Source: Saccharopolyspora galaxeae (GTDB taxonomy: Bacteria; Actinomycetota; Actinomycetes; Mycobacteriales; Pseudonocardiaceae). Taken from it: a stretch of 64,000 nt of DNA. The DNA lies in contig NZ_JADDUE010000011.1 of NCBI RefSeq assembly GCF_016526145.1, forward strand, positions 62,001 to 126,000. Reading direction: 5' to 3'. Under the pieces are notes generated by a model. It was not told the origin of the DNA. It made no database searches and saw nothing but the letters and a program-made list of their open reading frames with translations. The position numbers and the translations under genes are program-made. Numbering within the stretch: the stretch's first letter is position 1; every line of letters starts with the position of its first letter. Of the stretch, positions 1 to 8,220 are shown one piece after another.

Positions 1-386
1 CCGACGTCGACGACGCCGAGCACGTCGACGAGGAATTCGGCGAGTTCGTAGGTCTTCGCGCTGCTGCGGGCGACCTGCTCGCGCTGCGCGGGCGTGCCGT
101 AGCGCTCGGCGACGATCTCGTGCTGGTGGCGGATCGAGCCCACGCACGAACCCGACGGTGCGACCACGGCGTCGATGGACTCGTCGGCGAACTCTTCCGC
201 GTAGTTGCCCACCAGCGGCAGCGAATCGGGCTGGTAGCCGGTGTTGACGTGCATCTGCCCGCAGCAGGTCTGCCCCGGCGGGAACACCACGTCCACGCCG
301 AGCCTGCTCAGCAGGATCGCGGTGGCTTTGACGGCGTCGGGGAACAAGGTGTCCCCGAGGCAGGTGGCGAACAGCGCGACCCGCAT
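1..386 (-). CDS. lutA: LutA/YkgE-type (Fe-S)-binding oxidoreductase subunit, 3' end beyond window
   Basis: This is the N-terminal 128 codons of an (Fe-S)-binding protein of the LutA/YkgE group, a CCG-domain subunit of the lactate-oxidising LutABC complex. The start reads MRVALFATCLGDTLFPDA, followed by the CCG signature PPGQTCCGQMH near residue 40 and a second Cys-containing motif, APSGSCVGSIRHQH, near residue 75. The gene runs off the left edge, so LutB and LutC cannot be seen. The ATG at 386 lies 17 bp from a perfect palindrome shared with the divergent FCD-domain regulator, the usual layout for LldR-controlled lactate genes. The family assignment is firm; lactate as substrate is inferred. 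Confidence 0.85.
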   Translation of the reverse strand, partial: MRVALFATCLGDTLFPDAVKATAILLSRLGVDVVFPPGQTCCGQMHVNTGYQPDSLPLVGNYAEEFADESIDAVVAPSGSCVGSIRHQHEIVAERYGTPAQREQVARSSAKTYELAEFLVDVLGVVDV

Positions 387-402
387 ACCAACCCCTCCCA
401 AC

Positions 403-417
403 TGTGGTCAGACCACA
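403..417. promoter_or_regulatory. Palindromic operator of the FadR/LldR type
   Basis: TGTGGTC-A-GACCACA is a perfect 7+7 bp inverted repeat between the divergent lutA and GntR genes. Its core TGGT-N3-ACCA matches the general operator form of FadR-subfamily (FCD) regulators. It lies just upstream of the lutA start, where it could overlap the promoter or the transcription start. Confidence 0.7.
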
Positions 418-535
418 CCGTAGGTCATCGGTGCGCAGGCATGAACCCGCCCCGGTGGCCACGAGCATCGTGCCCCCGCCGCACGTGCGGCAGCAGCGCA
501 ACCGCGCCCGGTGCGGCGCCGATAGGCTCGGGCGC

Positions 536-1243
536 ATGGCGAATCCTGCTGTCCGCGCTTGGGAACGGGTGCTCTCGCACGTCGAAGCCGAGTTGTTGGG
601 CGGCAGGCTCGTCCCGGGTCAGCGGCTGCCGGGCGAACGCGCGCTGGCGGTCGAACTCAACGTCGGGCGCTCGTCGGTGCGCGAGGCGATGCGCGTGCTC
701 GAAGCCCTCGGCCTGCTGCGCGCGCAGACCGGCTCCGGCCCGGACGCCGGGGCGGTGATCCTCGCCCGGCCGACCGGCGGGATGAGCGCGCTGATGCGGC
801 TGCAGGTCGCCGGGCAGGGTTTCCCGGTCGCCGACGTGGTGCGCACCCGCCTGGTGCTGGAAGGCTCCGCGGTCGCCGAACTCGCCGCGCGCCCGGGAGC
901 GGTCGACCTGACCGAGACCGACGAGCTGCTCGACGCGATGGACGCGCCCGATCTCGACCCGGAGACGTTCCTGGCCCTGGACGCCCAGCTGCACCTGGGC
1001 CTGGCCCAAGCCGCGGGCAACGAGGTGGTCGCCGCGATGATGTCCGGCCTGCGGGACTCCATCGAGACCTACACCCGCGAAGCCGTCCCGCGGCTGGAGT
1101 CCTGGAGCGGCACCGCGCAACGACTCCGCGCCGAGCACCGGGCGCTGGTGCAGGCGGTTCGGGACGGCGCGGCCGAGCTCGCCCGCACTCGCGTCACCGA
1201 ACACATCAAGGGCTACTACGCCGACAGCGGCCTGCGGCTGTAG
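536..1243 (+). CDS. FadR-subfamily GntR transcriptional regulator (FCD domain), LldR-like
   Basis: The protein has 235 residues from the ATG at 536. An N-terminal winged helix (about residues 5-75) carries the GntR signature LPGERALAVELNVGRSSVRE. An FCD ligand-binding domain (about 95-225) follows; its metal-binding positions are plausible in LDAQLHLGLAQAAGN and TEHIKGYY. An upstream in-frame start exists, but the residues it would add do not look like a domain and would run over the operator region. Its position divergent from lutA across a TGGT-N3-ACCA palindrome suggests it represses the lactate genes and is released by lactate or a similar hydroxy acid. The effector is inferred. Confidence 0.85.
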   Translation: MANPAVRAWERVLSHVEAELLGGRLVPGQRLPGERALAVELNVGRSSVREAMRVLEALGLLRAQTGSGPDAGAVILARPTGGMSALMRLQVAGQGFPVADVVRTRLVLEGSAVAELAARPGAVDLTETDELLDAMDAPDLDPETFLALDAQLHLGLAQAAGNEVVAAMMSGLRDSIETYTREAVPRLESWSGTAQRLRAEHRALVQAVRDGAAELARTRVTEHIKGYYADSGLRL

Positions 1244-1253
1244 CGGCCTGCGT

Positions 1254-1286
1254 CGGTGAAGCCGCGGCGAGCGCGGCCGTTCACCG
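1254..1286 (+). terminator. Hairpin terminator after the GntR gene
   Basis: CGGTGAA-GCCGCG pairs with CGCGGC-(CG bulge)-TTCACCG around a short loop, starting 10 bp after the stop codon. There is no U-tract, as is common in GC-rich actinomycetes. Confidence 0.5.
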
Positions 1287-1381
1287 GGGCCGTGTGCGCG
1301 GTATCGCCCGCCCATGCCCACGGCGGCCGCTGCGCGGCGCGGACCTGAATCGGTGGTTCACCCGCTACGCCGCCTGGCGCG

Positions 1382-1948
1382 TCACCAGTCCTCCGCCGTC
1401 CTGCGCAGCTCTCCGAAGGTCGAGCGCAGGTGGTGCCGCAACGTGCGTCGGCGGGAGTCGGCCAGCCAGTTGTCGGTGCCGAGCCGGTAGGCGGCCACCG
1501 CGGCGGCAGCGGTCACGGCGGCCGAGGTGGCGGAGCCTCCCCGCGCGCGCAGAGCTGCGCTGATCGCCGTGTCGAGCGCGGCCATCTTGGCCAGTTCGCG
1601 CTCTCGCAGTTCGGCACGCGTGTCGAGAATCCGCTTGCGGCGCTGTGCGGCGTCCCGGCGCTGGTCGAACCACTCGGTGTCGACGGTGAGGGCCGCGGCG
1701 ACCGCGTCGAGCGGCGACCGGTCCGCGGGTGCGGCGCCCACCGCTTCGACGACCTCGGCGATGAACCGGTCCTGAGCGGGGAAGAGCACGTCGCGCTTGT
1801 CGGCGAAGTGGTTGTAGAAGGTGCGCTCGGTCAGTCCGGCGTTTTTCGCGATCTCGGCGACAGTGGTGCGCTCGTAGCCGCGTTCGGAGAACAACTCGAT
1901 CGCAGCGCTCTGCAGCCGTTCCTGCGCCCCGCCCGGCCATCGTCCCAT
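1382..1948 (-). CDS. TetR-family transcriptional regulator
   Basis: This is a 188-residue regulator. Its N-terminal TetR helix-turn-helix (about residues 8-55) reads IELFSERGYERTTVAEIAKN followed by AGLTERTFYNHFADKRD. The C-terminal half is helical and ligand-binding, with a WFDQRRDAAQRRKRI stretch. An ATG at 1948 is chosen over the GTG one codon upstream. It is divergent from an F420-type oxidoreductase across about 80 bp containing two copies of a 19-bp palindrome, so it probably represses both genes. The ligand is unknown. Confidence 0.85.
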   Translation of the reverse strand: MGRWPGGAQERLQSAAIELFSERGYERTTVAEIAKNAGLTERTFYNHFADKRDVLFPAQDRFIAEVVEAVGAAPADRSPLDAVAAALTVDTEWFDQRRDAAQRRKRILDTRAELRERELAKMAALDTAISAALRARGGSATSAAVTAAAAVAAYRLGTDNWLADSRRRTLRHHLRSTFGELRRTAEDW

Positions 1949-1963
1949 CACACCAGCCTAGGC

Positions 1964-2013
1964 GATTACAGAGACTGCAATCAACGCGTAGGCTGAGTGC
2001 AGTCTCTGCAATC
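1964..2013. promoter_or_regulatory. Paired 19-bp palindromes, probable TetR operators
   Basis: Two related near-palindromes, GATTACAGAGACTGCAATC (1964-1982) and GAGTGCAGTCTCTGCAATC (1995-2013), fit the form GATTnCAGnnnCTGnAATC. Their centres are 31 bp apart, about three helical turns, in the gap between the divergent TetR and oxidoreductase genes. Binding of two TetR dimers on one DNA face is inferred. Confidence 0.65.
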
Positions 2014-2030
2014 AGCTGAAGGGGTCCGAG

Positions 2031-2978
2031 ATGACCTACGCGGGAACCCGGATCGGAGTGTTCCTGGGCGGAACGTTCGCGCAAGAGCCGGGCATGGGCA
2101 ACATCGTCGACCGGGCCGTCGAACTGGCCCGCGAGGCGGCGGACGCGGGTGTGCACACGCTCTGGTTCGGGCAGGCGGTGGACTTCGATGCGATCCAGTT
2201 GGCCGCGCACGTGGGCCGGGCCGAGCCCGGGATCCACGTCGGCACGTCGACGGTGCCGATGTACCCGCGTCATCCCCTGCTCGTCGCCGCGGCGGCGAAG
2301 ACCGCGCAGGCCGCCACCAGCGGGCGGTTCCGGCTCGGCGTCGGGCTCGGCGCGCGCAACCTGCTCGAGCCGCAGTTCGGCCTGCCGTACCCGCCGCAGA
2401 TCCGGCACCTGCGCGAGTACCTCGCTGCGCTGCGTCCGCTGCTCGACGGGGACGACTCCGCGTTCGAGGGCGCGACCCTCGCGTCGCGCCCGGTCACGCC
2501 GACCGCGGTGGCCGGAGCCGCACCGGCGATCCCGATCCTGGCCGCCGCGATGGGACCTCGCGCGCTCGCGGCTGCCGGTGAGCTCACCGACGGAACGGCG
2601 ACGTACCTCGCGGGGCCGCGCACGCTCGCCGAGCGGATCGTCCCGGGCATCACCGAAGCCGCTGCCGCGGCCGGGCGGCGGGCACCGCAGATCGTGGCCG
2701 GCGTGCCCGCGGTGGTCACCGACGACGTCGCCGCCGCCCGCGCCCACGCGGCGGAGGTCCTCGGCTTCTACGACGACATCCCCTCTTACCGGAAGGTCAT
2801 CGCGGCTGAGGGCCTGTCGAGCGCGGCCGACCTGCTGCTCGCCGGAGACGAGGACACCGTCGCCGCCGGCCTGCGCCGCTACGTCGACGCCGGGGCCACC
2901 GAGATCATGATCAGCCATACCGAGCTGCTCGGCGAACGAGCACGCGCACGCACCTGGGCACTCGCCCGGCGTCTGTGA
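2031..2978 (+). CDS. Luciferase-like F420-dependent oxidoreductase
   Basis: A 315-residue TIM-barrel protein of the LLM class. It starts at an ATG preceded by GAAGGGG. Family features are FLGGTFAQEPGMGNIVDRAV at the N-terminus, HVGTSTVPMYPRHPL near residue 72 and the phosphate-binding segment RFRLGVGLGARN near residue 100. The fold points to F420 or FMN chemistry; cofactor and substrate are not readable. It is likely the target of the divergent TetR regulator, through the paired palindromes immediately upstream, and is transcribed as a single gene. Confidence 0.8.
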   Translation: MTYAGTRIGVFLGGTFAQEPGMGNIVDRAVELAREAADAGVHTLWFGQAVDFDAIQLAAHVGRAEPGIHVGTSTVPMYPRHPLLVAAAAKTAQAATSGRFRLGVGLGARNLLEPQFGLPYPPQIRHLREYLAALRPLLDGDDSAFEGATLASRPVTPTAVAGAAPAIPILAAAMGPRALAAAGELTDGTATYLAGPRTLAERIVPGITEAAAAAGRRAPQIVAGVPAVVTDDVAAARAHAAEVLGFYDDIPSYRKVIAAEGLSSAADLLLAGDEDTVAAGLRRYVDAGATEIMISHTELLGERARARTWALARRL

Positions 2979-3196
2979 CGGCAGTCCGGATGCGAAACCT
3001 CGGCCGGCTCGCGGTCGGGGCGGGCAATGCCGCCGTCCCGGCCGTCGCCGCGGTGCCGGTTCTGCACGACTCCCGGCCCGCCGTGGCTCCGGGGAACCCC
3101 GACCGCACATGATCAACCCGAGGCGCCGAGCGGCCGATCTCGACCAGCGGCGTTGCCCCGTGCTGAACCGCTCCACCGGTTCAGCGCTGACCGCTG

Positions 3197-4417
3197 CTAC
3201 TCGAACCCGGACTCCTGCGGCCCTGTTGAGGCCGCCCCGTCTGCAGAGCTTGACCGCGAGGCATCGGCTGCCGCGGTCGAGTCCGGGCCGTGCGGGCTCG
3301 CGCCGTTCAGCGCGGTGCGCAGGTCCCGCCGCAGGTCGTGGTCGGGCTGCCCGTCGGCGGGGACGCGGTCGAGGGATCGGGCGAGTGTCTCGTGCAGCTG
3401 CTCGAAACGTGCCCGTTCGGCCGCAGCCGCGGTGGTCTGCTCGGCCAGTTGCCCGCGCAACTGGTCGATCTTGTCGTGCAGCGGGGCGAGGTTGTCGGCG
3501 TAGCCGCGGGTGGCGTCGGTGAGCTGCTGGGTCAGCGCGGCGATGCGTTGGTCGGCGTGGTCTTGGGCGGCTTTGAGGCGGGCCTCGAAATCCTCGCGCT
3601 GCGCGCTGATCTGCTGCTCGTGCTCCTCGCGCAGCGTCGCCCGCAGGCTGTGCCGCGCCTGGTCGAGCTGTTCCAGCGCCGCGGCGCGTTCGTCGGCGAG
3701 GGTCTGCTGGGTTTCGGTCAGCCGCTGGTTGGCGGTGTTGAGTTGTTCGAGGGCGTGCGCCCGGTCGTCGGTGGCCTTCGCTGCCTCGTCCCGGGCGCTT
3801 TCGGCGTCCTCGGTGGCTCGGGCCGCGGTCCGCTCGGCGTCCTGTTGCCCGGCACGTGCGGCTTGGGCCTGTTCGCGGGCCTGCTCGGCGTCGTCGGTGG
3901 CCTGGTCGCGTTCGGCGGTGGCGGTGCGGGCCGCTTCCAGCGCCTCGTCGCGTTCGCGTTCGGCGGTCTCACGCGCGGCGAGCGCGGCTTCGAGCTGATC
4001 GGAGGCGTGCGAGTGCAGCGCGGCGACCTCGGTGCGCACGGGATCGACCGCCGCGTTGAGCCGGTCGAGGTGCTGTTGCAGCGCTGTGAGGTCGAACGGG
4101 GTCATGGGCTGCTGTTCGCCGTAGACCTGGACCCAGATCTCGCGGTGCTCGTCGAGCATCGCGCAGCTGATCGTCTTCGCGCCCCACTGGCCGTAGCGGT
4201 CCGCGTCGGCCGGGCAGTACGGGGTGGGCCGTCCGCCACGCGAGGGCAGTGGCGGTAGCGGCTCACCGCAGTAGGCGCAGTGGGCCTGCTCGCCCGCGGT
4301 CAGCTTCTGCAGCGTGGTTTCGCGGCGCTGCTCGCGGCTCGCCCGCCGCGCCGGAGCGGGCGGCTTTCGGTGCGTCCTGTCGTCCTGCTCGTCCTGGGTC
4401 GTGTCCTGGCCCGCCAC
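3197..4417 (-). CDS. Zinc-finger plus long coiled-coil protein, divergent partner of a tyrosine recombinase
   Basis: This 406-residue protein is not assigned to a named family. Residues 1-40 are charged and disordered. Cys47 and Cys50 (CAYC) with Cys68 and Cys85 form a candidate four-cysteine zinc site, followed by GQWGAKTISCAMLDEHREIW. From about 120 to 345 it is an Ala/Glu/Arg/Gln-rich coiled coil, recalling KfrA-like DNA-organising proteins; the tail is Ser/Ala-rich. It is divergent from a tyrosine recombinase, with a short AT-richer gap containing an inverted repeat. A role as accessory or chromosome-organising partner of the recombinase is inferred. Confidence 0.7.
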   Translation of the reverse strand: MAGQDTTQDEQDDRTHRKPPAPARRASREQRRETTLQKLTAGEQAHCAYCGEPLPPLPSRGGRPTPYCPADADRYGQWGAKTISCAMLDEHREIWVQVYGEQQPMTPFDLTALQQHLDRLNAAVDPVRTEVAALHSHASDQLEAALAARETAERERDEALEAARTATAERDQATDDAEQAREQAQAARAGQQDAERTAARATEDAESARDEAAKATDDRAHALEQLNTANQRLTETQQTLADERAAALEQLDQARHSLRATLREEHEQQISAQREDFEARLKAAQDHADQRIAALTQQLTDATRGYADNLAPLHDKIDQLRGQLAEQTTAAAAERARFEQLHETLARSLDRVPADGQPDHDLRRDLRTALNGASPHGPDSTAAADASRSSSADGAASTGPQESGFE

Positions 4418-4469
4418 GGTTCTTGTGTCCTCCGAGTAGCCCGCTTGCCTGCATGAAAGGTCATCATCA

Positions 4470-4487
4470 AGTTCTAGTTCAAGAACT
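4470..4487. promoter_or_regulatory. Inverted repeat in the recombinase/coiled-coil divergent promoter region
   Basis: AGTTCT-N6-AGAACT is a perfect 6+6 inverted repeat in an unusually AT-rich stretch (about 4440-4560) between the two divergent genes. It could be an operator or the binding core of either product. Confidence 0.45.
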
Positions 4488-4655
4488 CTAACATCGTTGA
4501 TCCAGTTCTGTTCGATAACTACTACAGCGAAGACGTCGGACCGGAGTCATATGGATAACCAGGATTATGGATATGATCTCGTGGTGAGGTTCGGAGGCGG
4601 CCCGCCGCGGCGAGCGGGGGCCACCGCGAGGCGAGAAGGGGAGGGCCGCACAGCG

Positions 4656-5849
4656 ATGACCCACGCCGTGGCCGCGATCGAGGAGCCGGGCGGCAAGACC
4701 AGCCGGGAGCGATTCGCGGAGTTCCTGCGGATCTACACCTCGTTGAACACCCGCATCGCCTACGCCACCGACCTGGGCATCCCGCTGGAATGGGTGCCCG
4801 GCTACCAACCGCCGGATCCGCAGCGCCGCCGCGGCCGGGCGCGGCGGACCGAGCCGACCGGGCTGGAATGGCTCAACTGGTGTGTGCGCAGCGGGTTCGG
4901 CTCTTTCGCCGACGTGCGGGTGCAGCACGTCGAGCAGTGGCTGGAAGAACTCGCCGACGCCGGTTACCGCGACGCCACGCGGGCGCGGATGCTCTCGGCG
5001 GTCTCGGCGTTCTACCGCAAGTACCTGCTGCGGGAGGGCTTGGCCGAGCACAACCCGGCCGCGCTGGTCGACCGCTCAAACCAGCACCTCAACCGCTCCG
5101 CAGCAACCCCGTCGACCACGGCGATGTGGTCGTTCGAGGCGTGCCGGGCGCTGCTGCACGCCGCGCACCTGCTCGCGCCCGGTCGCCGGGACGGACTTCG
5201 CGACCGGGCGATGGTCGAGGTGCTCATCGGCACCGGAGTCCGCGCGGAGGAACTGGTCGGGGTCGATCTGGACGGCTATCAGCGGCCCGCACCGGGCGGG
5301 CCTGCCGCGCTGCGGGTGCACGGCAAAGGCGGGAAAGATCGCCGGGTGGCGTTGGCCGCGCCGGTGGCCGATGCGATCGAGGACTACCTGGCGGTGCGCA
5401 GCACTCCGGCGGTGCCCGCCGTTGCCGGGCAGGTCGGCAACCGGGTCGCGCAGCCGTTGTTCGTGACCCGCACCGGAGCCCGGGTGCACGTCACGCACGT
5501 GCAGGCGGTGCTGCGGAGGTTGTGCGCGACGTTCGCGCCCGCACCGGACGCGCCTGCGCCGCGGGCGCGGTGGCTCAGGGACCTGCTGGCCACCGAGCAG
5601 GCCGCGGTGATCGCGCAGCACCTGGGTCCGTTGCGGGAGACCATCCATCCGCACTCGGCGCGGCATTCCTACGCCACGCACGCGATCACGCGCGGCGCCG
5701 AGCCCCGGCAGGTTCAGCACGACCTCGGTCATGCCGCGTTGTCGACGACCGAGGGCTATCTGCACGACGCCGAGGAGCTGGCCCAGTCCGCCGCCCACGA
5801 GCTCGCCCCGGCGCTGCACCGGGGCTGGCTGTCGACCCGAAACGGATGA
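4656..5849 (+). CDS. Tyrosine recombinase/integrase family protein
   Basis: A 397-residue recombinase from the ATG at 4656, which has GAAGGGGAGGG upstream; in-frame codons further upstream lack a Shine-Dalgarno site. A SAM-like core-binding domain occupies about residues 15-130. The catalytic domain carries Arg196 (GTGVRAEEL), a lysine in GKGGKDRR, His333 and Arg336 (HPHSARHSY), His359 (DLGHAAL) and the nucleophile Tyr368 (TTEGYLH), so all catalytic residues are present. No excisionase, attachment site, tRNA or other prophage gene adjoins it, so it looks like a chromosomal recombinase rather than part of an integrated element. Confidence 0.85.
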   Translation: MTHAVAAIEEPGGKTSRERFAEFLRIYTSLNTRIAYATDLGIPLEWVPGYQPPDPQRRRGRARRTEPTGLEWLNWCVRSGFGSFADVRVQHVEQWLEELADAGYRDATRARMLSAVSAFYRKYLLREGLAEHNPAALVDRSNQHLNRSAATPSTTAMWSFEACRALLHAAHLLAPGRRDGLRDRAMVEVLIGTGVRAEELVGVDLDGYQRPAPGGPAALRVHGKGGKDRRVALAAPVADAIEDYLAVRSTPAVPAVAGQVGNRVAQPLFVTRTGARVHVTHVQAVLRRLCATFAPAPDAPAPRARWLRDLLATEQAAVIAQHLGPLRETIHPHSARHSYATHAITRGAEPRQVQHDLGHAALSTTEGYLHDAEELAQSAAHELAPALHRGWLSTRNG

Positions 5850-5898
5850 TCAGCCGCGTCCGGGAACGGCAGCGGTTTCGGTCACGGTGACGATTTCG

Positions 5899-6663
5899 TC
5901 AGCCGTGCAGCGCCAGGTAGGGCGCCACGGCCAGCAATGCCGCCACCAGCGCGTACTTGAGCCCGCGGGTCGGCACGGCGTGCGCGATCTTCCAGCCCAG
6001 CAGCACCCCGGCGAGTTCGGGGATGCCCACCAGCGCGGCCAGCGGCCAGTTGATCGCGCCGTGGGCGAGGTAGCCGACGGTGCCGACCGCGGCGATCACG
6101 ATGGACTGCGCTTGCGCGGCCGCCAGCGACTCCAGCACCGGCACGCCGAAGGCGATCAGCAGCGGCACGGTCAGCATCGGACCGCCGATGCCGACGATGC
6201 CCGAGGCCACGGCCACCGCGAACCCGGTGCCACCGACCAGCGCCATCAGAGGGTGCGCGGCGGTTCCGGCGGGTTCGCGGTGCTCGCGCAGCCACACCAG
6301 CACCGCCACCAGCGTCACGAACACCGCCAGCACCAGCCCGAACACCCGCTTGGACACCACCGTGTTGATCAGCACGCCCAGCGGGGTCCCGGCCAGCGCG
6401 GTCGCGCACAGGATCAGCGCGCTGCGCCGCGTCTCGGGATCGCGCAGCTGCCCGGAGCGGGTGTAGGCGGCGGTGGCCAGCGCGCCCGTGGCCACGTGCG
6501 TGACGATCGCGGTGCCTGCGACCTCGGCCGAGCTCAGCCCGGTCAGCGCGAACAGCCCGATGGTCGGCAGCACGCCGCCAGGCCCGAGGGCGGTGATGCC
6601 GACACCGCCGACCAAGCCGAACAGGCCCAGCAGCACCAGCACAGGTGTGGAAAGTCCGGCCAT
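5899..6663 (-). CDS. TauE/SafE-family membrane exporter (sulfite/organosulfonate type)
   Basis: A 254-residue polytopic membrane protein starting MAGLSTPVLVLLGLFGLVGG. Hydrophobic segments recur through the length, including ALVGGTGFAVAVASGIVGIGG near residue 140, with the duplicated glycine-rich motifs of TauE/SafE carriers. Length matches the family. An in-frame upstream extension exists but is Arg/Cys-rich and non-hydrophobic, so the ATG at 6663 is chosen. The substrate cannot be read. It is convergent with the recombinase gene and no sulfonate metabolism genes are nearby. Confidence 0.8.
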   Translation of the reverse strand: MAGLSTPVLVLLGLFGLVGGVGITALGPGGVLPTIGLFALTGLSSAEVAGTAIVTHVATGALATAAYTRSGQLRDPETRRSALILCATALAGTPLGVLINTVVSKRVFGLVLAVFVTLVAVLVWLREHREPAGTAAHPLMALVGGTGFAVAVASGIVGIGGPMLTVPLLIAFGVPVLESLAAAQAQSIVIAAVGTVGYLAHGAINWPLAALVGIPELAGVLLGWKIAHAVPTRGLKYALVAALLAVAPYLALHG

Positions 6664-6775
6664 GACCGCGGTCGTCCTCCGGTTGGGGTTGCGAGCGGCG
6701 CTGACCGTAACACCACCGCTTCGCCCGCAGGCCCGAGCGCGATCACCGAAACCGGCTCCGCGGCAGCGGCTAGCG

Positions 6776-7225
6776 CTAACCGGTCCGCCGCAGGTGCAGC
6801 AGCGGGAACGGCCTGCCCTCGCCGTCGAGTTCCGATCGGCCGATTCGCTCGAAGCCTTTTGCTTCGTAGAAATGGCGCCCGCTGTCGTTGTCCTCGTTGA
6901 CATCGACATGAAGCACGTCGAATCGCCGCCCGATGTCGTCGAGCAGTCGAGTTCCGATTCCGCGGCCCTGCGCCGATGGATCGACGAACAGCATGTGAAT
7001 CTCGCCGTCTTTTTGCGCGATGAACCCCAGCGGCCCGTGTCCCGGCTGGTCGGCCACGCGCAAGTCCTGCATGGCGGGCAGGTATCCGGAGACGGCCGAC
7101 TCGTAGAAGTCGATGTCGTCCCCGGTCAGGAAATGGTGCGTCGCTGCAACGGAACGCCGCCAGATGCCCAGGAGAACGGCGTGTTCCTCGGGTCCGGCCG
7201 ACCGTACCTGCACGTCGAAATCCAC
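6776..7225 (-). CDS. GNAT N-acetyltransferase, YjaB-like
   Basis: A 149-residue single-domain acetyltransferase. The N-terminus RSAGPEEHAVLLGIWRRSV and ATHHFLTGDD resemble E. coli YjaB. The acetyl-CoA pyrophosphate loop is VDPSAQGRGIGTRL (about residues 85-98), followed by NEDNDSGRHFYEAKGFERIG and a PFPLLHLRR end typical of this subgroup. A GTG at 7225 gives the family's usual N-terminus; a start 15 codons upstream adds nothing conserved. The acceptor substrate is unknown. Confidence 0.8.
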   Translation of the reverse strand: MDFDVQVRSAGPEEHAVLLGIWRRSVAATHHFLTGDDIDFYESAVSGYLPAMQDLRVADQPGHGPLGFIAQKDGEIHMLFVDPSAQGRGIGTRLLDDIGRRFDVLHVDVNEDNDSGRHFYEAKGFERIGRSELDGEGRPFPLLHLRRTG

Positions 7226-7480
7226 TACCGCAGGATACTGACCGGCCGTGGATGTTCCTTGTGCCCGCACAGCGAATGCTCACCGCGTACCGCACGCCTC
7301 CGGTGCGGCCGCGACGATCTCGTCCTGTGGCGCACGATCGGCGAGCCGCGGGAGCCCGAAGTCCGCGCCGCCGGTCCTCGCTGGCGAAGGTTTTTGCGGA
7401 ATCGGCAACGATGTTTGTCGTTGTCGGCGCCGGGAGTGGACGGTGTCGTGTGTATGGGAATCGGCGAGGAAAGGACCACG

Positions 7481-8128
7481 ATGACCGACGCGAACGGCAC
7501 CGCCGAGCACTGGGACGCCCGCTACGGCGAGTACGAGCAGTTCTGGAGCGGGAACCCGAACGCGGCCCTGGTCGAACACGTCGCGCAGCTCGCCCCGGGG
7601 CGCGCGCTCGACCTCGGCTGCGGCAAGGGCGCCGATGCGATCTGGCTGGCCGAGCGGGGCTGGCAGGTCACCGCCGTGGACGTCTCCGGTGAGGCGCTGC
7701 GGCGGGCGCAGCGGGCCGCCGAGGACACGGGAGCGGCCGGACGCATCGACTGGCGCCAGCTGGATCTGGCAACCGAGTTCCCGGGCGGCGAATTCGACCT
7801 GATCTCCGCGCAGTTCCTGCATTCCGAGGTCGAGCTGCCGCGCGAGGAGATCCTGCGCACCGCCGCGGCCGCGGTCGCAGCGGGCGGAGTGCTGCTGATC
7901 GAGGGCCACGCCAACATTCCCGACTGGGCCCCGCAGCAGTACCACGATCATGATGTGCACCTGCCGAGTTCGCGGGAACTGCTGGAGACCTTGGGCCTCG
8001 GCGAGGAGTGGGAGGTGCTGTTCTGCGGCGAGCACGAACGCACCCAGCACGGACCTGACGGCTACATCGGGGCGCGGCAGGACACCACCCTCAAACTCCG
8101 CCGCAGATCAGCCGCGCGGAGCCGGTGA
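7481..8128 (+). CDS. Class I SAM-dependent methyltransferase (TehB-like)
   Basis: A 215-residue methyltransferase. The ATG at 7481 follows a GAGGAAAGG ribosome-binding site. Motif I is RALDLGCGKGADAIWLAERG (about residues 38-57), followed by VTAVDVSGEAL for the ribose-binding acidic residue, then FDLISAQFLHSE. N-terminal WDARYGEYEQFWSGNPN is typical of TehB-like and thiol/tellurite methyltransferase relatives. The substrate is not determinable. Long reading frames extend far upstream but overlap the opposite-strand genes and are not coding. Confidence 0.8.
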   Translation: MTDANGTAEHWDARYGEYEQFWSGNPNAALVEHVAQLAPGRALDLGCGKGADAIWLAERGWQVTAVDVSGEALRRAQRAAEDTGAAGRIDWRQLDLATEFPGGEFDLISAQFLHSEVELPREEILRTAAAAVAAGGVLLIEGHANIPDWAPQQYHDHDVHLPSSRELLETLGLGEEWEVLFCGEHERTQHGPDGYIGARQDTTLKLRRRSAARSR

Positions 8129-8220
8129 GGCGGAGCGAGCCGCGAAGGTCCAGTTCTCCGGTTGCCGCGGCCAGCCGCAAAGTAGCTCAGCTGGAAGTGC
8201 TGGCTGAGTCGCCGCCGCGT

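Noticed and set aside
6473-8128. Long N-terminal extension of the methyltransferase at 7481.
   Set aside because: The extension overlaps two minus-strand genes and has no domain; the ATG at 7481 has a ribosome-binding site and gives the family N-terminus.
8179-8204. Sequence resembling a tRNA D-arm (AGTAGCTCAGCTGGAAGTGC).
   Set aside because: No T-arm with GGTTCGA, no matching acceptor ends and no 7-base anticodon loop could be built downstream, and the D-stem itself mispairs. Not called as a tRNA or attachment site.
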